NCBI GenBank assembly: GCA_964562015.1
Contig: CAZLRH010000004.1
Coordinates: 1 to 64,000, forward strand
Origin: CAZLRH01 sp964562015
GTDB lineage: Bacteria; Verrucomicrobiota; Verrucomicrobiia; Opitutales; JABDGR01
Direction of reading: 5' to 3'
Length of the DNA: 64,000 nucleotides
Positions 1 through 8,086 of this stretch are shown piece by piece. The notes under the pieces are model-generated. The model was given only the letters and a program-made list of their open reading frames with translations, was not told the DNA's origin and did no database searches. Within the stretch, counting starts at the first letter, position 1. Each line of letters starts with the position of its first letter. Made by a program: the position numbers and the translations under genes.

Positions 1-1136
1 CCATCACCGTCGAGGAAGCCAAATCCATCGAAACCACCCTCGACGTCGTCGAAGGCATGCAGTTCGACAAGGGTTACCTCTCGCCTTACTTCGTGACGAA
101 CGCCGAGGCCATGGAGTGCAATCTCGAGGACGCCTACGTGCTGATCCACGAGAAGAAGATCTCCAACCTCAACGAGCTCCTGCCGTTGTTGCAGGTCGTC
201 GCCAAGAGCGGCAAGCCGTTGCTCGTCATCGCGGAGGAAGTCGAAGGCGAAGCCCTCGCCGCCCTCGTGGTGAACAAGCTCCGCGGCACCCTCAACGTGT
301 GCGCCGTCAAAGCCCCCGGCTTTGGTGACCGCCGCAAGGCCATGCTCGAAGACATCGCCATCCTCACCGGTGGCCGCTGCTTCACCGAAGACCTCGGCCT
401 CAAGCTCGAGAACGTCCAGGTCGCCGACCTCGGCCGCGCCAAGCGCGTGTCCGTGGACAAGGAGAACACCACCATCGTCGAAGGCGGTGGCAAGAGCTCC
501 GACATCCAGGGCCGTGTGAAACAAATCCGCCGCCAGATCGACGAAACCACCTCCGACTACGACCGCGAGAAGCTGCAAGAGCGCCTCGCCAAGTTGGCCG
601 GCGGCGTGGCCGTCATCAATGTCGGCGCCGCGACCGAGCCGGAAATGAAGGAGAAGAAGGCCCGCGTCGAAGACGCCCTGCACGCGACCCGCGCAGCCGT
701 CGAGGAAGGCATCTCCCCCGGTGGTGGCGTCGCCCTGTTGCGCGCCGCTGGAGCGATTGACGAGCTCAAGGGCGAAGGTGACGAACAAATCGGCGTCGGC
801 ATCGTCCGCCGCGCGATTGAATCGCCCCTGCGCCAGCTCTGCGAAAACGCCGGCATCGACGCTTCGCTCGTCGTGCAGGAAGTTCTGCGCAAGAGCAAGG
901 GCCCGTATGGTTACAATGTCGCCACGGGCGAATACGAGGACCTGTTCAAAGCCGGCGTCGTCGACCCGACCAAGGTCACGCGCGTTGCGTTGCAGAACGC
1001 GGCTTCCGTCGCGGCGCTGCTCCTCACCACCGAGTGCATGATCACCGAAGTCCAGGAGGCCAAGGAGCCCATGGGCGGCGGCGGCCACGGCGGCGGTATG
1101 GGTGGCATGGGCGGTATGGGCGGCATGGACATGTAG
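1..1136 (+). CDS. groL: Chaperonin GroEL (Hsp60), 5'-truncated by the window edge
   Basis: This is the large subunit of the GroEL/GroES folding chamber, which refolds proteins in an ATP-driven cycle in the cytoplasm. The frame is open from base 3, and the first residues (ITVEEAKSIET) correspond to roughly residue 170 of a ~545-residue chaperonin, so the N-terminal equatorial and part of the intermediate domain lie outside the window. The apical-domain block EGMQFDKGYLSPYF is followed by the returning equatorial domain. That part contains KARVEDALHATRAAVEEG, whose Asp is the ATP-hydrolysis residue (D398 in E. coli). The C-terminus is a Gly-Gly-Met tail, typical of functional GroEL. groES is presumably upstream and unseen. 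A strong terminator follows. Confidence 0.98.
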   Translation, partial: ITVEEAKSIETTLDVVEGMQFDKGYLSPYFVTNAEAMECNLEDAYVLIHEKKISNLNELLPLLQVVAKSGKPLLVIAEEVEGEALAALVVNKLRGTLNVCAVKAPGFGDRRKAMLEDIAILTGGRCFTEDLGLKLENVQVADLGRAKRVSVDKENTTIVEGGGKSSDIQGRVKQIRRQIDETTSDYDREKLQERLAKLAGGVAVINVGAATEPEMKEKKARVEDALHATRAAVEEGISPGGGVALLRAAGAIDELKGEGDEQIGVGIVRRAIESPLRQLCENAGIDASLVVQEVLRKSKGPYGYNVATGEYEDLFKAGVVDPTKVTRVALQNAASVAALLLTTECMITEVQEAKEPMGGGGHGGGMGGMGGMGGMDM

Positions 1137-1155
1137 TTCCGCCTCTCCAAAATTC

Positions 1156-1183
1156 GCAGGGACGCCGCTCGCGGCGTCTCTGC
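1156..1183. repeat. GC-rich inverted repeat after groEL
   Basis: A 13-bp stem (1156-1168 paired with 1171-1183, one G-T pair) closes over a 2-base turn, 20 bases after the groEL stop. The core GACGCCGC/GCGGCGTC resembles the stems of the REP-like elements near 26.55 kb and 50.78 kb. No T-run follows, so the hairpin just downstream looks like the real terminator. This one may be a processing or stabilising hairpin, or a solitary REP copy. Confidence 0.6.
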
Positions 1184-1190
1184 TTTCATC

Positions 1191-1232
1191 AAACGCCTCG
1201 CTGGAGCAATCCGGCGAGGCGTTTGTGTTTTT
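1191..1232 (+). terminator. Rho-independent terminator of groEL
   Basis: A 15-bp stem (1191-1205 with 1210-1224, one T-G wobble) is closed by a GCAA tetraloop and followed by GTGTTTTT. Stem length, GNRA loop and T-run make this the clearest intrinsic terminator in the window. Confidence 0.85.
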
Positions 1233-1306
1233 GGGGGGCGTATAAGACTCACGCGGCGCCCTGGAATTTGATGTGCGTCTACCCTTCTCCTTGTCTGACT
1301 CAATCC

Positions 1307-1639
1307 TTACTTTCCACCCATAGATGCCAGACCGAGGAAAAAATAAAATAAAAGCGCCAGCATTGCCCAAAGTGCCTTGGGCTCATTGCGCTTAACGGCA
1401 ATAACGGTACATATCAAAGTCATCACAATTCCAGCAAGCATGCCACATACTACAGGAATAATAATGCCAAAGCCCATCCAGTCGTCTTGCGAACGCTGGA
1501 TACACAATATCCCCGCGCCAACACAAACCCATGGGGTAAAGATTGCCAACATGGAAAAACGAGAACTGCCCTTCAACGCTTGAGCAGAAGTTTCAGTGCC
1601 AGGGTCGACACTTTGAAATTCTTGAGGGTCGTCTGCCAT
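1307..1639 (-). CDS. Small three-helix membrane protein, unknown function
   Basis: This is a 110-residue protein. A short acidic N-terminus (MADDPQEF) is followed by three hydrophobic segments at about residues 27-48, 53-76 and 87-107, with charged loops between them. I recognise no family. The start at 1639 is preferred over the longer frame because the upstream 38 residues would add an odd hydrophobic stretch, and an AAAAGG sequence lies just before this ATG. It stands alone between groEL, which it converges on, and a Cache lipoprotein gene. Its DNA is visibly richer in A+T than its neighbours. Confidence 0.55.
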   Translation of the reverse strand: MADDPQEFQSVDPGTETSAQALKGSSRFSMLAIFTPWVCVGAGILCIQRSQDDWMGFGIIIPVVCGMLAGIVMTLICTVIAVKRNEPKALWAMLALLFYFFLGLASMGGK

Positions 1640-1730
1640 TTTTTGCCTTTTGGGAATTATCGCCACAAGTGTTGAGATGGCCAATAAATTGTCAATGATT
1701 ATTACTAAATGGTAGAGCCACCTGCTGTCT

Positions 1731-1803
1731 TCATCTGCACCTATCTGCGTCATCTGCGGTTACGCTTCCTCTCTTTCTCTGTGTGCTCCGCGTACTCTGC
1801 GGT
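1731..1803. repeat. Short-period intergenic repeat (CAGAT and CAGAG types)
   Basis: Read on the minus strand, this spacer carries ACCGCAGAG-type units at 1775-1803 and then CCGCAGATG / ACGCAGATA-type units at 1732-1760, both with a period of about 9 bases. It belongs to the same family as the arrays near 20.2, 26.5, 29.5, 34.3 and 53.5 kb. I see no inverted partner arm here. Confidence 0.6.
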
Positions 1804-1816
1804 AAAACTCTTCCTC

Positions 1817-2386
1817 TTATTTCCCCTTCGGCGCGGGCACGGGCAAATCATCCGTCAGCACGCCATAGAGCTGCGTCTTGGCCTCGTCGAGGTAGAGCGG
1901 TAGCGAGTAAGTGACCATCCAGATGTCGCCGCCGCCTTGGTCAAAATAGGGCGAAGTCCAGGCCGCCGCCCGGCGCTTCACCGGCAAGGCATACCACTCC
2001 ATGGTTTCGTAAAGATAATCGGGTTTGGCGAGGTTGAGGGCCGAGAGCACGCCGTTTTTGCGATAAACGTAGGGGCTGGCGCGCACGGGCTCGCCCGCGG
2101 GCGCACGCGGCGGGGCGAAGGCCACGCCGTAGACGGCGGGATGCTGGTCGAGATAGGCGGTGAAAAGTTTTTCCATGCCGGCCTGGTCGGGCTTCTCCTT
2201 CAGCAAGGTCGCGGCCAATTTGGGCAATTCATCCTCGATCATGATCCGATTCTGCTCCGCTTGCACGGCGGGCGAATCCGGGCTGACGTAATTCGTGTTC
2301 CAGGAACAACAGCCGCCGAGGAAAATTCCGGCCAGCCAAAGCAGAAGTGGGCGGCGCCAGGGGAGGATGAAGATTTTTGAGGCCAT
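1817..2386 (-). CDS. Lipoprotein with a Cache-type sensor domain
   Basis: This is a 189-residue exported protein. The N-terminus MASKIFILPWRRPLLLWL leads into a lipobox (FLGGC), so it is probably lipid-anchored outside the inner membrane. The body has the pattern of one Cache (extracellular PAS-like) lobe: YLDQHPAVYGVAF, a tyrosine-rich YVYRKNG segment, then DYLYETMEWYALP, WTSPYFDQGGGD and WMVTYSLPLY. Cache domains usually sense small ligands as the outer part of a chemoreceptor, kinase or phosphatase, but here nothing is attached. It may be a free ligand-binding lipoprotein. The start at 2386 was chosen over 2416 because it places the signal peptide at the N-terminus. It is transcribed divergently from the CE15 gene. 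Confidence 0.65.
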   Translation of the reverse strand: MASKIFILPWRRPLLLWLAGIFLGGCCSWNTNYVSPDSPAVQAEQNRIMIEDELPKLAATLLKEKPDQAGMEKLFTAYLDQHPAVYGVAFAPPRAPAGEPVRASPYVYRKNGVLSALNLAKPDYLYETMEWYALPVKRRAAAWTSPYFDQGGGDIWMVTYSLPLYLDEAKTQLYGVLTDDLPVPAPKGK

Positions 2387-2519
2387 ACAGAAACAATTAT
2401 GCACCCATCCAGCCATTTCGGCAACTGGTATTCAGTTTTTTCGCCGGCGGACTGCGAAAGTTTCTGTTTTCCATCGGGGACTTTCCCCATTACGTTTCCC
2501 CCACCCTTCCTTCAACCCC

Positions 2520-4142
2520 ATGAACACCCCTTCGCGTTTCCCACTCCTCCCCGTCTTTCTCGCCCTGTTGGTGCCGAACATGGACGTCCTGGCCGCGGAT
2601 GCGCCGGCAGCCTCCACCCCGACCGCCCCCGCCGCTAGCAGTGTCGCCGGTGATCCAAGCAATCCCTTTTTTCAATATATCGGTGGCACAGCTCCCAATG
2701 GCCCCAATACACAAAACGGCGGCGGCGCGGTCCGCCTCGCCAAAGCCACCGGCCATATTTCGAACTACGACGAGACACGCGTGGGCAATTACACCCTGCC
2801 GGATCCGCTCGTGCTCGCCAACGGCCAGCCCGTGAAGGACGCGGAGACGTGGTTTAAAGTGCGCCGGCCCGAAATCGTGAAACTTTACGAAAATGAGATT
2901 TACGGGAAAGTGCCCGCAACGGCACCGAAAGTGACCTTCGAAGTCGCCGCCACGAATCCGGACGCGCTCAATGGCACTGCGGTTTACAAACAAATCATCG
3001 GGCATTTCGGCAGCGAGGCTGATAGTCCGAAGATGACCGTCTCGATGTATCTGCCCAAGAACGTCCCTGGCCCGGTGCCGTTGGTGCTTTCGATCAGTTT
3101 CAGCGCCGCACCGGCCAATCCCTCCGCGGCTTTGACACTTACTAACGTCGATCCCACGGTCGCACCCGCCCCGCGGGGAACCGGCGCGCCGCGCGGTGCG
3201 GCGGCGGCTCCAGCAGCGGCTGCTCCGGCGGCCACGACTCCGGCTGCTGTTACTGCAGCCGATGCATCCGCTCCCGCGGCGGGCGGACTCGGTGCGACTC
3301 GGGGCGGCCCCCGCGGTTTGCTGGGCGCGCGGGCTGGCGGTGGCGGCGGACCCGGCGCGGGCGAACCGATTGCCGACATTCTCGCCCACGGCTTTGGTTA
3401 CGCCATCGTGCAGTACACGAACATCGAAGGCGACTCCGCTACCACGAACCTCAATGGCGTGCGCAAGCTCGCCCTCGCGCCGGGCCAGACCGCGCCTGTC
3501 GCCGATGAATGGGGCACCATCTCCGCCTGGGCGTGGGGCCTCAGCCGCATTCTCGATTATTTGGAAACCGACAAGGACGTGGACGCCAGGCGCGTCGCCT
3601 TGGTGGGCCACTCGCGCCTCGGCAAAACCGTGCTGTGGGCGGGAGCCAGCGATCCGCGCTTCGCACTCGTGTTTTCCAGTCAGGGCGGCGAACTCGGCTC
3701 GGCCCTCGCGCGCCGCGATTTCGGCGAAACGGTGGACGACATGGCGCAGAACTTCCCGTGGCAATTCGCGGGCAATCTCCAAAAATACCCCGGCCACTGG
3801 AATGACATGCCGGTGGACACGAATATGCTCATCGCGCTCATCGCCCCGCGGCCGTTGCTTATCTCGGGCGGCACGGGCGACCAATGGACGGATCCGCACG
3901 GAGAATTTCTTGGTGAAGTGGCGGCGGCGCCCGTTTACCAACTCGTCGGGAAAAAGGACCTCGGCACGACGACCTGGCCGGCGCCGGAAACGCCGCTCAT
4001 CAATGGCGACCTGGCGTATTACTATCACACCGGCCCGCACGCCATCACCCCCGCCGACTGGCAGGTTTTCCTCACCTTTGCCACGCGGGAGTTGAAGCCG
4101 ACGGTGTCGGCTGCTCCTGCTTCTTCGGCGGCCCGGCAGTGA
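2520..4142 (+). CDS. CE15-family glucuronoyl-esterase-like hydrolase
   Basis: CE15 enzymes cleave ester links between glucuronic acid on xylan and lignin alcohols; bacterial members can be broader. The 540-residue product has a signal peptide ending near VLAADAP and is probably exported. The nucleophile motif GHSRLGK places the catalytic serine at S365. The family's GGELGSALARRDFGE stretch follows, and H503 and H507 near YYYHTGPHAI are candidates for the catalytic histidine. A Pro/Ala/Gly-rich insertion of about 65 residues (roughly 215-280) interrupts the alpha/beta-hydrolase fold before the GFGYAIVQYTN segment. The start at 2520 gives a clean signal peptide; the longer frame does not. A plant-polymer role fits the pectin cluster at the other end of the window. 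Confidence 0.9.
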   Translation: MNTPSRFPLLPVFLALLVPNMDVLAADAPAASTPTAPAASSVAGDPSNPFFQYIGGTAPNGPNTQNGGGAVRLAKATGHISNYDETRVGNYTLPDPLVLANGQPVKDAETWFKVRRPEIVKLYENEIYGKVPATAPKVTFEVAATNPDALNGTAVYKQIIGHFGSEADSPKMTVSMYLPKNVPGPVPLVLSISFSAAPANPSAALTLTNVDPTVAPAPRGTGAPRGAAAAPAAAAPAATTPAAVTAADASAPAAGGLGATRGGPRGLLGARAGGGGGPGAGEPIADILAHGFGYAIVQYTNIEGDSATTNLNGVRKLALAPGQTAPVADEWGTISAWAWGLSRILDYLETDKDVDARRVALVGHSRLGKTVLWAGASDPRFALVFSSQGGELGSALARRDFGETVDDMAQNFPWQFAGNLQKYPGHWNDMPVDTNMLIALIAPRPLLISGGTGDQWTDPHGEFLGEVAAAPVYQLVGKKDLGTTTWPAPETPLINGDLAYYYHTGPHAITPADWQVFLTFATRELKPTVSAAPASSAARQ

Positions 4143-4192
4143 TTAACAATTAAGTTTTTCTAGTACCTAGCGCGCAGACCAATTTCATTTCT

Positions 4193-4717
4193 TCACTGCT
4201 TTGCCCGCGGGCTCTTCGGCACATAAATCGGCGCAAAACCCGGATTGAGCGCGCGACCTTGGGCGTCACCGTATAGCTTCCAGTCCGCGACTTTGTCGTC
4301 GGCGCCAAATTCCACGACCAGCAGTTTGGCCGATGGTCCGCCGAAGTCGGGCACAACGACATTGTTCGTGGTTTGGGCCTGGATTGCGGGCTGCGTAGGC
4401 GAGGATTCGAGCGGCGTGGCGGGCACGTTTCCGGCGGGAAAAGCGGGCGCCGTGTAAAACGCCAAAAATTCCCAGTGTTCCAGCGGCGGCTGATTCTGGG
4501 TCAAGGTCGGCGGGGTCAGCGGCGGGCCGAGCGCGATGTACACCATTTCCCGCGTGTCGCCGACTTGAATGCGCTGGTCCAACAGGCGAGCCCTCACTGC
4601 TGGCTCCCAACTGTTGGCTATCGCTGAATATTGGCCGGCCCGGTGCGCGGGAATGCCCGAGCATCCAGCCGTCAAAATCGTCAAACTAAACAGTAATGTT
4701 GCTCCGCCAAAACGCAT
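4193..4717 (-). CDS. Lipoprotein with a possible BamE/SmpA-like segment
   Basis: This is a 174-residue predicted lipoprotein. MRFGGATLLFSLTILTAGCSG is a standard signal sequence with lipobox LTAGC. The segment RIQVGDTREMVYIALGPP resembles the helix-turn motif of small outer-membrane lipoproteins of the BamE/SmpA type (VxxGMTxxxVxxxLGxP), and is followed by WEFLAFY and LLVVEFGADDKVADWKLYG, which look like paired strands. A Thr/Pro/Gln-rich loop lies between. The start at 4717 is preferred because the upstream 23 residues are charged and would bury the signal peptide. BamE-like function is an inference; the protein could be an unrelated envelope lipoprotein. It is divergent from the sulfotransferase gene. 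Confidence 0.6.
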   Translation of the reverse strand: MRFGGATLLFSLTILTAGCSGIPAHRAGQYSAIANSWEPAVRARLLDQRIQVGDTREMVYIALGPPLTPPTLTQNQPPLEHWEFLAFYTAPAFPAGNVPATPLESSPTQPAIQAQTTNNVVVPDFGGPSAKLLVVEFGADDKVADWKLYGDAQGRALNPGFAPIYVPKSPRAKQ

Positions 4718-4999
4718 CCTATCGCCACTAAGGCGGTTTTCACCCCAGTCGGCGAACTTTTCTCGCAGGCCCGCCTTCCTCTGCAACCGACCGGGTGAAC
4801 TACTCAGTCGCGTAATCGCGCCGTAATCTAATGATTTTCCCTAATTTACGCCTTGAATCCTAACGGTCTTTTTCCTAAGCTTAGCGGCGCTCGATGCGAA
4901 AGCTTTTCATTTTTATCCAAGGCCGCGCATTCATACTCAAAAACTCTGCTGTCTTTCACTGAATCGGCACAATCATTGCTAAGCTATTCAAACTGCCGC

Positions 5000-5896
5000 A
5001 TGAATAATCCGTCCGCCGCCGCTCCCAATACCGCGTCCTCCACCATGCCGGTGTCGGCGCCGCTCAATCGTTTGGGGCCGGGCGCGACCCAGACGACGCC
5101 CATGCCGCCGGCCCTGACGCCGCCGGAATGGAAATCAACGAATCAATTTCTCTTCCAAAACGATTGGTGGCACCGCGCGGGATTACAAGTGCGCAATTAC
5201 ATCCGCCGCACCATGTGGCGGCATCCGTCGCTCTTCGCCATCAATACTTACCGCCACAATCGGCCCCGCGTGGAGCAGGTGGAGTATGATTTGCTCGTGG
5301 ACGGATTTCCGCGCAGCGCCAACACCTTTGCGACGATGGCCTTCCGGCATTCGCAGGGGAACTCATTCAAGGTCTTGAGTCACGTGCATGTTCCCATCTA
5401 TGCACTGGTGGCGCTGCGGCGGCGGGCGCCCTCGGTGGTCCTAGTGCGCCAACCGCGCGAGACGCTGCTGTCCTGGATTATATGCTGCTGGTATTTGCGC
5501 CGCTCGATCCATTTCGGTCTAAGCAGCTATATCGACTATTACAAGACTTTGCTCCCGCATTTGGATCGTCTTTTCGTCGCCGACTTTGACTGGATCACCG
5601 GGGATTTTCCTGAGGTCGTGCGCGCGGCCAACCGCCATTTCTCCATTCATTTGCAAGTTCCCGTCGCCAATGTGGCCTTCCTCACGGAGGTCCAAGAACT
5701 GGTATTTTCCTCCAAGAGCGACGAGGACCTTCACTTTTTCACCTGCTCCAATCCCGACGCCCGACGTGTGCGGTTCAAGAAGGAACTGGCCGAAATTGTG
5801 GACGGCCCCATTTACCGCCGCGGGTTGGCGCAAGCGAATGCGTTGTACGAGGTGTTCAAGCAACGGGCCGACCAATGCCGGGCGCTCGTGAAATAG
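5000..5896 (+). CDS. Sulfotransferase-family protein (PAPS-dependent)
   Basis: This 298-residue protein has both cofactor motifs of cytosolic/Golgi-type sulfotransferases. DGFPRSANTF at residues 101-110 is the 5'-phosphosulfate loop, and LVRQPRETLLSWI at about 148-160 is the 3'-phosphate motif (R150, S158). It should transfer sulfate from PAPS to an unidentified acceptor such as a glycan, lipid or small molecule. The first ~45 residues are a Pro/Ala-rich low-complexity leader. The start at 5000 is preferred to 4853 because the additional N-terminus has no family resemblance. It stands alone, convergent with the NSS small subunit, and no sulfate activation genes are nearby. The acceptor cannot be named from sequence. 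Confidence 0.8.
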   Translation: MNNPSAAAPNTASSTMPVSAPLNRLGPGATQTTPMPPALTPPEWKSTNQFLFQNDWWHRAGLQVRNYIRRTMWRHPSLFAINTYRHNRPRVEQVEYDLLVDGFPRSANTFATMAFRHSQGNSFKVLSHVHVPIYALVALRRRAPSVVLVRQPRETLLSWIICCWYLRRSIHFGLSSYIDYYKTLLPHLDRLFVADFDWITGDFPEVVRAANRHFSIHLQVPVANVAFLTEVQELVFSSKSDEDLHFFTCSNPDARRVRFKKELAEIVDGPIYRRGLAQANALYEVFKQRADQCRALVK

Positions 5897-5918
5897 TGGG
5901 CAGTGTTCGGGCGGGCTA

Positions 5919-6083
5919 TTAGTTGGATGAAATCTCGCGATCACGGTCCGGCGTATGGGTATTCACGCCGCGCAGGTGTTCCGTTTCGCGTGGCGTGGTG
6001 AGCACTTTCCACACGCAGCCGATGAGCAGCGATACCACCGATCCCACGCTGATAATCATGATGATCCATCCTCCGGTTGTCAT
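5919..6083 (-). CDS. MetS-like small subunit of the NSS transporter (54 aa)
   Basis: This is a 54-residue protein reading MTTGGWIIMIISVGSVVSLL at the N-terminus. One membrane helix (about 5-25) is followed by a charged cytoplasmic tail with KVLTTPRETEHLRG. Its ATG overlaps the TGA of the symporter gene (ATGA on the minus strand), which indicates translational coupling. Size, topology and position match the MetS subunit of methionine/alanine NSS importers such as MetPS of Corynebacterium glutamicum, where the small protein is needed for transport. It falls below the usual ORF length cutoff and is easily missed. Confidence 0.8.
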   Translation of the reverse strand: MTTGGWIIMIISVGSVVSLLIGCVWKVLTTPRETEHLRGVNTHTPDRDREISSN

Positions 6084-7882
6084 GACGGGCCCTCCTCATC
6101 GTGATGAACGTAGTCATGGTAGCGTTTCACACCCGAGGTGATGACCGCCAGGAACATCATCAGCACAATAATCAAACCCACCGCCGCGACCGCCACCTTG
6201 TTCGGCGGATGGGACACCGGGGCGTCCGCTCCAATTAAATCCGTGACGTAGCTGCTCAGACCCTGCCCGCCCAAACCGATGACCTTGATGCCGAGCCACG
6301 CCACAAACACCGCCAGCAAAAAGGCCGGGCACAAAAAGCGCATCACACAGCGGAAAATTCGCGGAATCTGAATCGCCGCCCCGGCATGGGCTTCGCGAAA
6401 TCCGCGGTCCACGCCGATAATCCAGGCGAAGAGAATGATTTGCACGGTGGAAAAAATATAGATGAGCAGCGTGCCGGCCCAGAAGTCCAGCGTACTCAGG
6501 GCCTTGAGATCCCGGCTGCAATACCACACGAAGCCGGTGCCCACCATCGTCATGATGGCCAGCAACGCCACCGACCGCTTGCGTTCCAGTTCCAGCGCTT
6601 CCTCGAGAAACGCGACGCCCGGTTGCAGCAGGGAGAGCGCGCTGGTGTTGGCCGCCAAAAACAACAGGAAGAAGAACAAAAAGCCGAACACCCGTCCCGC
6701 CGGCATGGCCACGAACACCATCGGCAGCACCTTGAAGCCCAAATCGTACGCCCCGATGCCCGCCACGCCCGCCACGCCGAAATAAACCACCGCCGCCGGC
6801 ACTGTGATCATGCCTCCCTGCGCCACTTCACAAAATTCATTGGCGGCCGTCGCAGTCAGGCCGGACAGCACCACGTCGTCCGATTTCCGCAGATAGCTGG
6901 CGTAGTTCAGGATGACGCCAAAGCCCACGCTCAAGGAAAAGAAAATCTGGCTGGCCGCCGCGAGCCACAAGTCCGGTTTAGCCAGTTGCTCCCAAAAAGG
7001 ATAGACGCGCACGCGGGCGGAATTCGGCACGCGTTCATTCAGCAAGGCCGCCCGTTCCTCCAACCCCGCCACTGAGCCCGCATCGCCCGAGAGCAAACCA
7101 GGGTCGCTGGTCTCGTGAATCGGCACCCATTGGCCTGTTTCCGGACTGAACTGCTGGAGCTCAACTTTGTCGGGATTCCAAAGAAAGCCGAGGCCATTGG
7201 CGACGCTGCGCTCTGCGTGGGAGGGGTCCGGCGTGCCCAGGGTCAGCACGCGCACGAGGACCACCAATGCGATTAACACCAAGGCTGGAAGCGCGTAACG
7301 GCAAAACCGCTCGATGCCCTGGGAGAGCCCGCGGAAAATAAAATAATAATTCAGGAGCATCACGATCAGCACATACCAACCGACGCTCTCGCGTCCGAAA
7401 TGCAGCGCCGCGCCGTTGGCGGACGCGCCGATAAAGGCGTCGAAAAACGCCGTGGACTCCTTCACATCGTGAAATTGAAAGCCGCTGAACAGGTAATTGA
7501 CTGCGTAGCCCAGGCACCAAGCCTCGATATACACATAGTACATGTAGATCACCAGCGGGATGACGACGCCGATGACCCCAACATACTTGGCGCCCGGCCA
7601 TTTCCACAAGGCATTCAGGATGCCGGGCGCCGAATTAAAGCCCCGAGCGCCACCCATCCGGCCGAGGGTCCATTCCGCCCAGCAAATGGGCAGGCCGATG
7701 ATCAAAAAGGAAATTCCATAGGCCAGCATGAAGGCGCCGCCGCCGTATTTCGCGGCCAAGCCGGGAAAACGCAGGTAATTGCCCAGCCCCACCGCACTCC
7801 CAGCCACGGCCAAGATGACACCCCAGCGCGAACTCCATCGCTCCGGCGAGGCCTGGGTGGGGGGCGAATCCGGGGTAGCCAT
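6080..7882 (-). CDS. Sodium:neurotransmitter symporter (NSS/SNF family) transporter
   Basis: This is a 600-residue LeuT-fold carrier that imports an amino acid or similar solute with sodium. The N-terminal block WGVILAVAGSAVGLGNYLRF is the family's TM1 sodium and substrate site, followed by YGGGAFMLAYGISF (TM2). TM6 has QIFFSLSVGFGVILNYASYL. The protein is longer than typical bacterial members (about 440-520). An insertion at about residues 240-298 sits in the extracellular loop between GLGFLWNPD and LAKPDLWLAA. The substrate is unknown, but the coupled MetS-like subunit downstream suggests a methionine/alanine-type system. ATG at 7882 was used; a GTG one codon upstream is also possible. Confidence 0.93.
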   Translation of the reverse strand: MATPDSPPTQASPERWSSRWGVILAVAGSAVGLGNYLRFPGLAAKYGGGAFMLAYGISFLIIGLPICWAEWTLGRMGGARGFNSAPGILNALWKWPGAKYVGVIGVVIPLVIYMYYVYIEAWCLGYAVNYLFSGFQFHDVKESTAFFDAFIGASANGAALHFGRESVGWYVLIVMLLNYYFIFRGLSQGIERFCRYALPALVLIALVVLVRVLTLGTPDPSHAERSVANGLGFLWNPDKVELQQFSPETGQWVPIHETSDPGLLSGDAGSVAGLEERAALLNERVPNSARVRVYPFWEQLAKPDLWLAAASQIFFSLSVGFGVILNYASYLRKSDDVVLSGLTATAANEFCEVAQGGMITVPAAVVYFGVAGVAGIGAYDLGFKVLPMVFVAMPAGRVFGFLFFFLLFLAANTSALSLLQPGVAFLEEALELERKRSVALLAIMTMVGTGFVWYCSRDLKALSTLDFWAGTLLIYIFSTVQIILFAWIIGVDRGFREAHAGAAIQIPRIFRCVMRFLCPAFLLAVFVAWLGIKVIGLGGQGLSSYVTDLIGADAPVSHPPNKVAVAAVGLIIVLMMFLAVITSGVKRYHDYVHHDEEGPS

Positions 7883-8086
7883 CACACTCTCACGGCTCTA
7901 TCAGTATCCACGCCCGCGCCAAGGAAAAAAGCCGGCCTCGGAGGAAACGCCCGTTCGCCATGTAACTATTTTAGGCGAAAAGCTAGCTCCCGCAGAGGGC
8001 GGGACGGAGAGGTCTGGTTTCAAATTTCCCCTTTTGAGGCCTTTTTAGCCTTCATCCGCCCGCTTTCCTGCTTCATCCTGCCTCGA

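Noticed and set aside
2490..4040. Long minus-strand frame (516 codons) opposite the CE15 gene
   Set aside because: It is a GC-rich shadow of a gene with clear catalytic motifs, and its own sequence is Arg/Gly/Ala-rich without domains.
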